From contig JAFDDS010000007.1 of NCBI GenBank assembly GCA_019310745.1, positions 1 to 10,420 on the forward strand: 10,420 bases of DNA, in the 5' to 3' direction. The notes beneath the pieces are model-generated. The model ran no database searches. It had not been told where the DNA came from and was given only the letters and a program-made list of their open reading frames with translations. This DNA comes from Deltaproteobacteria bacterium. GTDB taxonomy: Bacteria > Desulfobacterota > DSM-4660 > Desulfatiglandales > B25-G16. A program made the translations under genes and the position numbers. Below, piece after piece: positions 1 through 6,643 of this stretch. How positions within the stretch are numbered: the stretch's first letter is position 1; every line of letters starts with the position of its first letter.

Positions 1-836
1 AGAAGATGCGCGTGTTCCACTGGAACGTTAGCATCCCGATCTCCATGAATGATCAGCACGGGACAGAGGACGTTACGCGCTGTTGGAAGTGGGTTGTATT
101 CAACGAAGGAGTTTCGCCAAGGCTTCACCTTGCCTTCGGTTATCCACATTTCAACATCATTCATTCTTTGCGCCATTATACTATCCCGTTCCTCATCCGT
201 TACCCCCTCAATAAGGGCAGTGTCATAACGGACCTGCCATTCTAAGATTTCTCTTCCGTTCGAAGCGGATCCAGCCATAATAACGAGAGCGCGAATCGTA
301 GGGTCTGCCGCGGCAATCATTGGACCTACATTACCGCCTTCGCTTATTCCGAGAAGTCCAAGCCTATGTTCATCGATCTCCTTGCGATCCTTCAGGCAAT
401 CAAGTCCCGCCTTGATATCATCGGCCCGTTCGGGTACCGTTGCTTCATTTATATCACCACCCTCCGAGCAGCCATAGCCTCGATCGTCCATCCTTAAAAC
501 CGCAACTCCTCTGCGCGACAATGCATCTGCTATTTGTAGAAACGGCCTGTATTTGTTAATTGGCTCCGTTCTCGAACCTACCATATCTCGGTCTTGTGGG
601 TGTGAACCTGTTATGAGAACAACAGCAGGGTAGGGTGATGGGACATCAGACGGAATCGTTAAGGTTCCAGCCAAGCGATACCCTTCTTTCGTTGGCACTC
701 GGACTTCTTCTGCGGTGTATGGTGCTCCTGGTTCAGGGGCATAATAGGAAGGTTGCATACAAGGAAGTGGTTCCCGCTTGCATCCTGTGCAAGCAACCAG
801 GCTTATGCATAGTATGATAACCGTTCGAAAAATCAT
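1..836 (-). CDS. Alpha/beta hydrolase, predicted lipoprotein (3' end outside window)
   Basis: The gene reads leftward from ATG at 836 and is still open at the window edge (278 codons seen). Residues 1-16 form a lipoprotein signal peptide: a hydrophobic segment followed by the lipobox LVAC (Cys16), so the enzyme is probably anchored in a membrane facing the periplasm. The mature part is an alpha/beta hydrolase of the dienelactone hydrolase / S9-S33 peptidase-like group. It shows GSHPQDRD (77-84, a variant of the family's GSGPQDRD oxyanion region), DDRGYG (117-122), the nucleophile elbow GISEG (Ser165) and HGDRDANVP (264-272, acidic triad residue probably Asp268). The catalytic His should lie in the missing part. 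The substrate is unknown; ester or peptide bonds are usual for the fold. The upstream ribosome binding site is weak. Family call is confident, exact function is not. Confidence 0.85.
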   Translation of the reverse strand, partial: MIFRTVIILCISLVACTGCKREPLPCMQPSYYAPEPGAPYTAEEVRVPTKEGYRLAGTLTIPSDVPSPYPAVVLITGSHPQDRDMVGSRTEPINKYRPFLQIADALSRRGVAVLRMDDRGYGCSEGGDINEATVPERADDIKAGLDCLKDRKEIDEHRLGLLGISEGGNVGPMIAAADPTIRALVIMAGSASNGREILEWQVRYDTALIEGVTDEERDSIMAQRMNDVEMWITEGKVKPWRNSFVEYNPLPTARNVLCPVLIIHGDRDANVPVEHAHL

Positions 837-882
837 TAATATCCCATGCAGTGCGATGCGGTTTGTTTGTGTGATACTTCGC

Positions 883-985
883 GCCTCGTCAGGGATGAGC
901 TGCAGGCCAAAAGAGTTTCAAGAACCTAAGGCATTTTTGATTTAGGCCTGCGCTTTTTCCAATCAGCTTCACCCATTTGTTATCT
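883..985 (-). repeat. Hairpin region after cupin gene, possibly a degenerate attC site
   Basis: This fills most of the gap between the cupin stop and the hydrolase start. On the minus strand it begins AGATAACAAATGGGTG, eight bases after the cupin stop. It contains a perfect 7-bp inverted repeat, GGCCTGC (945-951) and GCAGGCC (902-908), with a 36-base loop. Outside that stem, imperfect matches continue (GGGTGAAGCT against GGGATGAGCT). The position right after a gene, the length of about 100 bases and the ATAACAAATG start resemble integron attC sites. However, the terminal GTTRRRY box is not present (ACGAGGC instead) and the first box deviates. It could equally be an unrelated hairpin. There is no U-tract on the minus strand for a terminator. 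Confidence 0.2.
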
Positions 986-990
986 GAGAT

Positions 991-1356
991 TCATATCCAA
1001 ACGTTATCTTCAGCGGTTAAATCACCACCAGTATTGCCGGTATTTCTAGTGCCTGCAGGTTCAATAAGCATTATCTCACATTCTTTTTCAGCATATGGTT
1101 TGTGGTCAACTCCCTTAGGAACAACAAATAATTCTCCTTGTTTCAATTCTACCTTCCCATCACGGAATTCAATAGACATTTCTCCATCAAGTACAATAAA
1201 AACTTCATCTGTATCATCATGGTTATGCCAGATGAAGTCGCCTTGAAATTTCACAAGCTTGAAATGATAGTCATTCATTTGGGCAATGATTTTAGGTGAC
1301 CAATGGTCAGAGAATTTGGCGAGTTTTCCTTGAAGATTGATGGGTTTTAACTCCAT
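991..1356 (-). CDS. Single-domain cupin protein (mannose-6-phosphate isomerase-like cupin_2)
   Basis: This is a 121-residue protein made of one cupin barrel. Cupin motif 1 is complete: Gly39, His44, His46, Glu51 and Gly58 match G-x5-H-x-H-x4-E-x6-G. Motif 2 follows with Gly74, Pro80, Gly82 and His85. The three His and the Glu are the expected metal ligands, so a metal-binding small-molecule enzyme or sensor fold is likely. The tail, EPAGTRNTG followed by LTAEDNVWI, is typical of a common group of stand-alone cupins without assigned substrate. The start is supported by GGAGAAATAG just before ATG. Its neighbours are unrelated and it appears to be a single-gene unit: repeat copy A lies 54 bases upstream and a hairpin region follows the stop. 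The function cannot be named from sequence. Confidence 0.85.
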   Translation of the reverse strand: MELKPINLQGKLAKFSDHWSPKIIAQMNDYHFKLVKFQGDFIWHNHDDTDEVFIVLDGEMSIEFRDGKVELKQGELFVVPKGVDHKPYAEKECEIMLIEPAGTRNTGNTGGDLTAEDNVWI

Positions 1357-1410
1357 TCTATTTCTCCATATAGTTTCCAGATAACTATGAAGATCGTCTG
1401 CCTCTATGAA

Positions 1411-1506
1411 GCTGAAAGTCCCGAGATTTTCGAAGGGCGCCAGCGGAATACTTAAACCTAACCTTATTTACTGAAATTCACAATAAAGAAGTTTTATCAA
1501 AAAAAC
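1411..1506 (+). repeat. Interspersed repeat, copy A
   Basis: First of three copies of an unclassified ~80-95 bp repeat, the others being near 3700-3781 and 9309-9400. Shared blocks in order are GCTGAAA, GAGRTTNTCRAAGGGCGCCA, GCGG, TAAAYCTAAC, TATT, CTGAARTTCAC and AAAGAAGTTTTATCAAAAAA. The copies diverge sharply on both sides. All three have the same orientation and lie upstream of a minus-strand gene. This copy is followed by ACCCCTTTACC, reminiscent of transposon-boundary sequence. The surrounding gap 1357-1654 holds only this repeat and the inverted repeat at 1554-1607; I see no gene in it. Confidence 0.75.
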
Positions 1507-1553
1507 CCCTTTACCTTACCAATGAAGAAGCGCTAAATCGTGTGCCTACGTAT

Positions 1554-1607
1554 TTTTGAGCTTGGCATACGGCTAAGTGGCTGAAAGTACAAGAGCCCGG
1601 CTCAAAA
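1554..1607. repeat. 8-bp inverted repeat with 38-base loop
   Basis: TTTTGAGC (1554-1561) and GCTCAAAA (1600-1607) are perfectly complementary. They lie downstream of the methyltransferase gene, and the loop carries the smaller self-complementary GAGCCCGGCTC near its right arm. On the minus strand the hairpin would end in GCTCAAAAA and not a U-tract, so a standard terminator is not evident. It may be a transcript-end structure or a remnant of a mobile element. Confidence 0.35.
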
Positions 1608-1654
1608 TTCGGCCAAAAATATGGTTCTTATAGCCTGCAAAACGCAAAGGATAG

Positions 1655-2128
1655 TCATAGTCGGCGTTCCAGATCAATGAGATGTTTCTTGGTATCCAGG
1701 CCGCCGCCAAAACCGGTCAGGGAGCCGTCGCTGCCGATGACTCGGTGGCAGGGCACGATAATGGGAATGGGGTTTTTGCCATTGGCGCCGCCCACGGCCC
1801 GGACGGCCTTAGGGTTACCAACGGCTTCGGCAATGGTTTTGTAGCTCACCAGTTCACCGTAGGGGATCGCGCGCAAGGCCTGCCAGACCTTGAGTTGAAA
1901 GGGCGTTCCCACCGGTGCCAGGGGAAGATCGAACTGCTTCAATTCACGTTTGAAATAGGCCCGCAGTTGGGCCTTGACCGGGGCAAAAAACCCCGGCTTT
2001 TTCTTCCAGTCGTCCCGGATGGTGATGGGGTTTTTCGCCTTTTGAAAATCGATATGCCTAAGGCCTGCTTCATCACCCACAAGGGTCAGTCTTCCAATCA
2101 AACCTGTTTCAAAAAAGTCGTAGTACAT
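1655..2128 (-). CDS. ogt: Methylated-DNA--[protein]-cysteine S-methyltransferase
   Basis: This protein directly reverses O6-alkylguanine (and O4-alkylthymine) damage in DNA by moving the alkyl group to its own cysteine, a one-shot cytoplasmic reaction. At 157 residues it has the usual length of small Ogt/MGMT proteins. Visible marks are the DNA-binding helix with the arginine finger (RAVGGAN, Arg110), the Asn-rich hinge (GGANGKNP), the active-site PCHRV with Cys127, and the C-terminal LIDLE with the Glu expected in the Cys-His-Glu relay. Translation starts at ATG behind AAAGGAGAG. That ribosome binding site overlaps the stop of the preceding glycosylase gene, 13 bases away, so the two are surely one operon and probably translationally coupled. 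In E. coli the same activity is the C-terminal half of Ada; here it is a separate gene. It could also be labelled adaB. Confidence 0.95.
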   Translation of the reverse strand: MYYDFFETGLIGRLTLVGDEAGLRHIDFQKAKNPITIRDDWKKKPGFFAPVKAQLRAYFKRELKQFDLPLAPVGTPFQLKVWQALRAIPYGELVSYKTIAEAVGNPKAVRAVGGANGKNPIPIIVPCHRVIGSDGSLTGFGGGLDTKKHLIDLERRL

Positions 2129-2141
2129 GATGCTCTCTCCT

Positions 2142-3593
2142 TTAACGATGCCATAAATAAATAGCGGCGTACGCCCGCCACGGACGCCAGTTTTCAGCTC
2201 TCTTCAGAATTTGTTTCGGGGTGGGCCTTTCGTCTCCCTGCTGCAAGGCCTTTATAATGCCCAGATCGGCGGCCGGAAACGCGTCGGGCTCACCCAGGGC
2301 CCGCATGGCGATGCACTGGGCCGTCCAGTCGCCGATGCCGGGAATCCGGGTCAACGGTTCGATGAAGTTCCAAAGCGATCCGTTCACCAGAAAGGAAAGC
2401 TCTCCGCGAGCCACAGCCTGAGCCAGCGCTTGGATCGTCCGGGCGCGCCTTTCGGGCATACCGATGCGTCCCAGGTCGCAGCCGTTCAACTCATGGGCCG
2501 TTGGGAAAAAATGCGTGAGTTGTGGGTAGTCCGCCGATTCAAACAGCGGGCCGGCCTTTGCGGCGATCCTGCCGATGACGGTGCAGGCGCCTTTAACAGA
2601 GATCTGTTGACCCGTCACCACCCTTATGGCGACTTCAAAAGGGTCACAGGCGCCGGGCAGCCTAAGGCCGGGCAGTTTGCTTACCAGCTTTTTCAATACA
2701 TCATCTCCGGCAAAAAATTTATGGATAACCCCCATATTGGCATCCAGGTCAAAAGTGCGCCGCACCCGTTCCACTATGGGCATCAAATCACGGCTGTCCG
2801 ACAAGGCCGTTGTCAGCAGTAATGCATGCTCTTTTTCAGCGTGGGCAACGGAAATCATCCCGGTGGTCGTATTCATCCGGATCGTGCGATGATAGACACC
2901 ACCTGCAACCCACTCCACTCCGGGGATCGCGCGTGACTGGAAAAAGCCCAGCATGCGCTGCCAATCAAACGGCGGGCGGTAGGACAACGTCAATGTGCAT
3001 CGGAACAATGCTTTCCCTAATGTCTTGTTGATTTTCCTCGCGTTGCGAAACGACGACGGGGGCTTGCCGTAGATTTTACTGAACTCGGCCTTGAATGGCC
3101 GGATACTGCCGAAACCGGATGCATATGCGATCTGAGTGATAGGGAGCTCTGTTTCATCCAGAAGTCTTTTCGCGAAAAAAATTTTATGCGTCGTTGAGAG
3201 CGCTTTCGGCGAAGCGCCGACGTGTGTTTGAAACAATCGGCGCAAATGGCGGCTACCCACGCCCAGCTTCAAGGCCAGGTCTTCAAGGTTGCCTTCATCC
3301 AGCGCGCCCTGACGGATCAGCAGCATGGCCCGGGAAACAGTCGCCGAGGTCCCGTTCCAGGCCGGACTGCCCGGTGACCGCTCGGGCCGGCACCGCAGAC
3401 AAGGGCGCAAGCCGGCTTCACCCGCCGCAGCCGCCGAAGGAAAGTAGACGATGTTCTCCGGCTTGGGCGAACGTGCCGGGCAGATGGGTCGGCAATAAAT
3501 GCCGGTGCTCAGTACGCCTGTGAAAAATAAGCCGTCGAACCGAGGGTCCCGCGCCAATCGCGCCCTGTCGCAGATTTGTGTGTCGAGTGTCAT
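2142..3593 (-). CDS. alkA: Ada-type regulator fused to AlkA DNA-3-methyladenine glycosylase
   Basis: This is a 483-residue three-part fusion. Residues 1-75 are the Ada zinc domain with Cys34, Cys38, Cys65 and Cys68, equivalent to Cys38, 42, 69 and 72 of E. coli Ada. Cys34 would accept methyl from methylphosphotriesters. Residues 83-184 are an AraC-type helix-turn-helix pair (ASGFGSIRPFKAEF is in the second motif). The rest is AlkA: an N-terminal lobe, then the HhH-GPD fold with the hairpin IPGIGDW (417-423) and the catalytic Asp443 in FPAADLG. The protein should sense methylation damage, activate transcription and excise alkylated purines. I chose ATG at 3593, with GGAGG eight bases upstream and the Ada domain starting at once. 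An in-frame ATG at 3701 would add 36 unconserved residues. It forms an operon with the methyltransferase gene downstream. The same domain order is known in actinobacterial AlkA proteins. Confidence 0.93.
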   Translation of the reverse strand: MTLDTQICDRARLARDPRFDGLFFTGVLSTGIYCRPICPARSPKPENIVYFPSAAAAGEAGLRPCLRCRPERSPGSPAWNGTSATVSRAMLLIRQGALDEGNLEDLALKLGVGSRHLRRLFQTHVGASPKALSTTHKIFFAKRLLDETELPITQIAYASGFGSIRPFKAEFSKIYGKPPSSFRNARKINKTLGKALFRCTLTLSYRPPFDWQRMLGFFQSRAIPGVEWVAGGVYHRTIRMNTTTGMISVAHAEKEHALLLTTALSDSRDLMPIVERVRRTFDLDANMGVIHKFFAGDDVLKKLVSKLPGLRLPGACDPFEVAIRVVTGQQISVKGACTVIGRIAAKAGPLFESADYPQLTHFFPTAHELNGCDLGRIGMPERRARTIQALAQAVARGELSFLVNGSLWNFIEPLTRIPGIGDWTAQCIAMRALGEPDAFPAADLGIIKALQQGDERPTPKQILKRAENWRPWRAYAAIYLWHR

Positions 3594-3657
3594 GTTCGTG
3601 GCCTCCGCCCCATCTATGTATAAAGACATATTCCGTAGGTTTAAAAATCGAAACCCT

Positions 3658-3686
3658 ATATTAATGGCATTTGGTATTTTAGGCAA
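3658..3686 (-). promoter_or_regulatory. Candidate sigma-70 promoter of the alkylation-repair operon
   Basis: On the minus strand TTGCCT (3686-3681) and TAATAT (3663-3658) are separated by exactly 17 bases, a good match to -35 and -10 boxes. The start of transcription would be near 3651, giving a leader of about 57 bases to the chosen ATG at 3593. This supports that start over the upstream in-frame ATG at 3701, which would lie before the promoter. I could not recognise a clear Ada-binding box. Repeat copy B abuts the upstream side. Confidence 0.45.
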
Positions 3687-3699
3687 GACGTTTTCAGAC

Positions 3700-3781
3700 A
3701 CGGTTGTCGAAGGGCGCCAGCGGAATACGTAAACCTAACACTATTCACTGAAGTTCACATTAAAGAAGTTTTATCAAAAAA
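3700..3781 (+). repeat. Interspersed repeat, copy B
   Basis: Second copy of the repeat seen near 1411 and 9309. The block from GGTTGTCGAAGGGCGCCAGC through TAAAGAAGTTTTATCAAAAA is closest to copy A, sharing GCGGAATAC and AAACCTAAC. It ends in ATCCGACCCCTTTATTC, again a C-rich boundary motif. It sits upstream of the candidate promoter of the repair operon. The rest of the gap, 3782-3922, holds no gene or structure I can identify. Confidence 0.75.
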
Positions 3782-3922
3782 TCCGACCCCTTTATTCAGA
3801 CACATGAGCCAAGAGTAGTCCTCTTTACAGATCAATGCATGGATAGATGAGTATGGAAACATCATAGCAAAATAGCCAAGCCTGAAATCAAATCATTACG
3901 AAACTCGGCACTCTCAAGTTCG

Positions 3923-5287
3923 CTATAGTAATGCAATTATTTCCTCTAGGTCGCTTAACCTTTCAAAGTTTTTAATTAGTTCTATTACTAATTCCATGTT
4001 TTTTTCAGGAATAGCCAATCGTGCAATATTTCTAAACTTCTCTTCAATTTCATCAAAACTGATAGGATTTGTCGGATCGCCTTTTGGCGCCTTTAAGAAT
4101 CCTCTGTATATAGTGCCGTCCTTCATTTTAACCGCAACTCGAGCTCCTAAATTAAGTTCACGGACAAGGGTAGCATTCACTTTTTTTCTCAACTGAATCA
4201 ATTGGGGGTCATTGACTTTTTCATTGGTGAATTTATCCAACGTTACATTTCCCTCAGCGAGAGAAAGGGCCGCTAAGAAGCAGAGGCTAAATTTACCTTC
4301 TACACCGATTTTAGGATTGGTAATTCCGGCAGAAGTAAAGGCTACCGGTCCAGTTTCTATTTTTATTTCCTCAACATCTTCAATCTTTGGTTGATGTTTG
4401 GCCCTGATCTCCTCCAGGAGATCTATAGTAGAGTGCGTTCAGGCACAGGTCGGATACGGCTTAAAGCTAAGATCGGAAATATAGTACTTCGACCCAAGTC
4501 CTTTCAACACTGCATCAGTATCTGGATCATCTGTAAAAACTTCAAAAAAACCTAATTTCCCCTCAATAATATCCTTTGAACTGGTAAATCCTTTTTGGGC
4601 AAGTAAGGCAGATATCACCCCGTCCATTGAAGACTTTCCTGCATTGAAAGGCTTACTCATTGTTCCGAATACTTGCCTTACCCCACTTGCCTGGGTTCCA
4701 CAGATGCCAAAGGCATTGATAATTGTATCCGTATCCAGTTTTAAAAGTTTGGCTACCCCCGCGGTAGCGCCGAACCTTCCTGCCGTCGAAGTTGAGTGCC
4801 AACCTCTTTCATAATGGGCACTTGTTAGCCCCAAACCAAGCCGAATGCTGATCTCGATGGCCAAAACAAATGCGGTAAGGATATCTGCTCCGCATAATCT
4901 TCTGTCTTCCGCGACAGATAAAATAGCCGGCAAGCAGGCAGCAGTTGCGTGAATCACCGTTTTACTGTGATAATCATCAAAATCGAGGGCATGGGAAATG
5001 ACACCATTTGCCAAAGCAGCATGTTCGAGATCTGTTTTTATGTCTGTTCCTATGACGGTTGCCTGCCTTTTTCCTCCGAATTCCTTTACATATTCAATGA
5101 TTATCCTAGATGCGTCGTCATTTATTCCGCCAAGGGTACTTCCAAGCCAGTCAAGAATGCTATGCTTACTTTTTTCTATAACATCTTGTGAAATGTCATG
5201 AAAATTCGTATCATGAACAAATTCTGCCAATTTTTTTGTTAGTTCCATAACGTTTTCGCCGACTTCCCTGAAAAATTGCAGCCTCAT
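3923..5287 (-). pseudogene. MmgE/PrpD family protein interrupted by one in-frame TGA
   Basis: The reading frame codes for a complete MmgE/PrpD protein of about 440-454 residues, the usual family length, except for a TGA at 4441-4439. Family members include 2-methylcitrate dehydratase, cis-aconitate decarboxylase and iminodisuccinate epimerase. The part before the TGA shows the all-helical domain with ALDFDDYH, HATAACLPAI, ERGWHSTSTAGRFGA and the C-terminal-domain entry SFKPYPTCA. The part after it continues in the same frame with THSTIDLLEEIRAKH and PKIGVEGKFSLCFLAALSLA to a normal end. No other stop or frameshift exists, so the lesion is recent, a sequencing error, or a recoded codon. The start may be ATG 5287 or, better by homology, ATG 5248 (MELTKKLAEFVHDT). 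No independent start is evident right after the TGA; the first downstream ATG, at 4240, lies deep inside the domain. Whether it is functional is open; the substrate is unknown. Confidence 0.85.
4406..4441 (-). other. In-frame TGA codon followed by a perfect hairpin
   Basis: On the minus strand the TGA (4441-4439) is followed by 15 bases and then GATCTCC-TGGA-GGAGATC (4423-4406), a perfect 7-bp stem with a 4-base loop. The loop begins 22 bases after the TGA and has G in its second position. These values fall inside what is generally described for bacterial SECIS elements (stem-loop close behind UGA, G early in the apical loop). A caution is that the stem encodes Asp-Leu-Leu-Glu-Glu-Ile, and CTC CTG GAG GAG is palindromic through ordinary codon choice. 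The hairpin could therefore be coincidence. Confidence 0.3.
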
Positions 5288-5488
5288 TTAATGGGCCTGC
5301 AAGACCAGCTCTATCATCCTTTCTATATTCTTTTTGTATATTTTTTTAGCTGTGCTCAGATGCTGAATTGCGAATTAAGACTGTATTAACTAGCGAGCTT
5401 ATATTATATGGTACCACAGTTCAAGCTTTCTGAGCCAACTGGCTTTTTAATGAGACGGGTGATAATTTGAAATGCGTTAAAGAAGATG
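5288..5488. other. AT-rich spacer upstream of MmgE/PrpD gene
   Basis: No gene is visible here. On the minus strand there is a perfect TATAAT (5408-5403) next to the palindrome GGTACC, about 115 bases upstream of the nearest MmgE/PrpD start. I find no convincing -35 box at the right distance. A T-rich run lies at 5328-5347. The right edge is the end of the transposase remnant. Confidence 0.3.
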
Positions 5489-5710
5489 TCAAATCTTCTC
5501 TTGACTCATTTGCAAACCTTTTTTCAATTGCTCGAAGCGTTTTCTTAGTTTTCGATTGTTCAATATCTGGTTTTTCGTCCTTTCTATCACACTGCTTACA
5601 GTGCTGTACGAATTCATTCTGAATTCTTTGCCTATCGCTTCCAGCCTATCACCCCGTAGCTGTCTTTGCAAATAAATCGCCACATTCCTTGCCTCATTGG
5701 ATATGCCCCT
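5489..5710 (-). pseudogene. C-terminal remnant of a REP-associated (IS200-like) transposase
   Basis: The minus strand encodes RGISNEARNVAIYLQRQL followed by GDRLEAIGKEF, YSTVSSVIERTK and RKLRKRFEQLKKG, ending MSQEKI. This is the DnaA-C-like helix-turn-helix tail found at the end of a large group of REP-associated tyrosine transposases in Proteobacteria. The catalytic Y1/HUH part that should precede it is absent. The frame meets TGA at 5713-5711, directly before the recognisable homology begins. A GTG at 5683 could start a 64-residue protein, but without a ribosome binding site at a sensible distance it is better read as a decayed fragment. It separates the catabolic operon from the MmgE/PrpD gene and marks past insertion and deletion here. 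Confidence 0.7.
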
Positions 5711-5738
5711 TCACTTCATAACGCACGCTTTGTCAAGA

Positions 5739-5762
5739 GTGAAATTTAGGGTGAAGTTTAGG
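5739..5762 (+). repeat. Tandem 12-mer, two copies
   Basis: GTGAAATTTAGG is followed directly by GTGAAGTTTAGG (one mismatch), and a third degenerate unit may follow. It lies between the transposase remnant and the 20-bp palindrome, in a gap (5711-5863) without genes. It is probably debris of the element that left the remnant. Confidence 0.5.
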
Positions 5763-5785
5763 GCAGAATGTTTAGTTCAGGATCG

Positions 5786-5805
5786 AAAAGGGGATATCCC
5801 CTTTT
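5786..5805. terminator. 20-bp perfect palindrome, possible bidirectional terminator
   Basis: AAAAGGGGATATCCCCTTTT is exactly self-complementary, giving an 8-bp stem with an ATAT loop and TTTT at the 3' side on either strand. It lies 58 bases beyond the stop of the carbon-nitrogen hydrolase, the last gene of its operon, where a terminator is expected. The T-run is part of the stem and short, so termination strength is uncertain. A protein-binding palindrome or transposon debris are alternatives. Confidence 0.4.
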
Positions 5806-5863
5806 AGGGGAATTGATGGGTTAGGCGAATTACCGTTTAATACTTAATTAAGCTTATCTAGAT

Positions 5864-6643
5864 TTAATTCAAAACCCGATCTTTTAGCGCTGGAAACTTT
5901 TTTCTAATGTCCTCAACTTTTTTTAAGGAAATCTCTGCCTTTACTATACATTCTTCATCTCCGCCGCTTGCCAAAATAGTTCCCCATGGGTCTACAATCA
6001 TGCTGTGCCCACAAAACTGTATAGCTCTGTTTGTCCCCACACAATTGCTTGAAATAAGATAAGCCTGATTCTCAATGGCACGAGCCCTGTTAAATATTAA
6101 CCAGTGTTCTAAACGGGGATATGGCCAGGCTGAAACAATTAAAAAGATATTAGCACCACTATCTATCATTTTTCGAAAGAGCTCTGGAAATCGAAGATCA
6201 TAGCATGTGGTCAGACCAAAGGTCCCTATTTTTGTCTGGATTACAGATACCTCTTCCCCCCTTGTAAGCAACTGACCTTCTTTCGATCCATAGCTAAACA
6301 AATGGATTTTTCTATATTTTCCAAGTATCTCTCCTGAGGGCCCAATCAAAAAAGTGGTATTATAAAATCTGTCATTCTCTTTCTCTATAATGCTTCCCGC
6401 TAAGATATAAACACCCTTTTCACTTGCCTTTGCCCTCATATGACTGATTGTCTCACCGTTATAGGATTCACTTTCAGGAATATATCTATCAAAAGAAAAA
6501 TAACCAACATTCCAAATTTCGGGCAAAAGGATAAGATCTGTTTGGCCAACACCGTTGATTAATTTTTCAGCCCTGGAAATAGTATCCTCTTTCTTCATAT
6601 CATCATATATCTGCATTTGTATGGAGGCGATTTTCATTTTCAT
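5864..6643 (-). CDS. Carbon-nitrogen hydrolase (nitrilase superfamily, omega-amidase-like)
   Basis: This is a 259-residue cytoplasmic hydrolase of the nitrilase/amidase superfamily, covering the whole fold. The catalytic Glu-Lys-Cys triad is visible: Glu42 in LLPEIWNVGY, Lys112 in KYRKIHLF and Cys147 in TTCYDLRFPELFR. The C-terminal region HSMIVDPWGTILASGGDEE is also typical. The pattern is closest to omega-amidase/NIT2-like and YafV-like enzymes that hydrolyse omega-amides of dicarboxylic acids; this sub-assignment is inference and the substrate is unknown. Translation starts at 6643, where TAATG overlaps the stop of the DUF2848 gene by one base. A second ATG lies six bases on, with AGAAGG placed to serve it better. 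The overlap shows a coupled operon with DUF2848 and the cupin upstream, suggesting that all three act on one substrate. Confidence 0.9.
   Translation of the reverse strand: MKMKIASIQMQIYDDMKKEDTISRAEKLINGVGQTDLILLPEIWNVGYFSFDRYIPESESYNGETISHMRAKASEKGVYILAGSIIEKENDRFYNTTFLIGPSGEILGKYRKIHLFSYGSKEGQLLTRGEEVSVIQTKIGTFGLTTCYDLRFPELFRKMIDSGANIFLIVSAWPYPRLEHWLIFNRARAIENQAYLISSNCVGTNRAIQFCGHSMIVDPWGTILASGGDEECIVKAEISLKKVEDIRKKFPALKDRVLN

Noticed and set aside
1456..1462. ACCTAAC boxes in all three interspersed repeats (also 3733-3739 and 9354-9360) as possible attC ends
   Set aside because: They fit the seven-base box consensus, but no partner box or long imperfect hairpin lies at attC distance, unlike at 8609-8692.
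1682..2164. Plus-strand open frame opposite the methyltransferase gene
   Set aside because: Its product shows no recognisable domain and it mirrors a GC-rich gene with complete catalytic motifs on the minus strand.
2211..2822. Long plus-strand open frame of about 200 codons opposite the AlkA domain
   Set aside because: It is a shadow caused by high GC; the minus strand carries the helix-hairpin-helix motif and catalytic Asp in a continuous fusion protein.
3594..3701. Extension of the repair fusion protein to ATG 3701
   Set aside because: The extra 36 residues match nothing in the Ada domain, the candidate promoter lies inside this stretch, and GGAGG marks the ATG at 3593.
3923..4240. Independent 105-residue gene starting at ATG 4240
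   Set aside because: It is the end of the MmgE/PrpD C-terminal domain in the same frame as the upstream part and has no start signal of its own.
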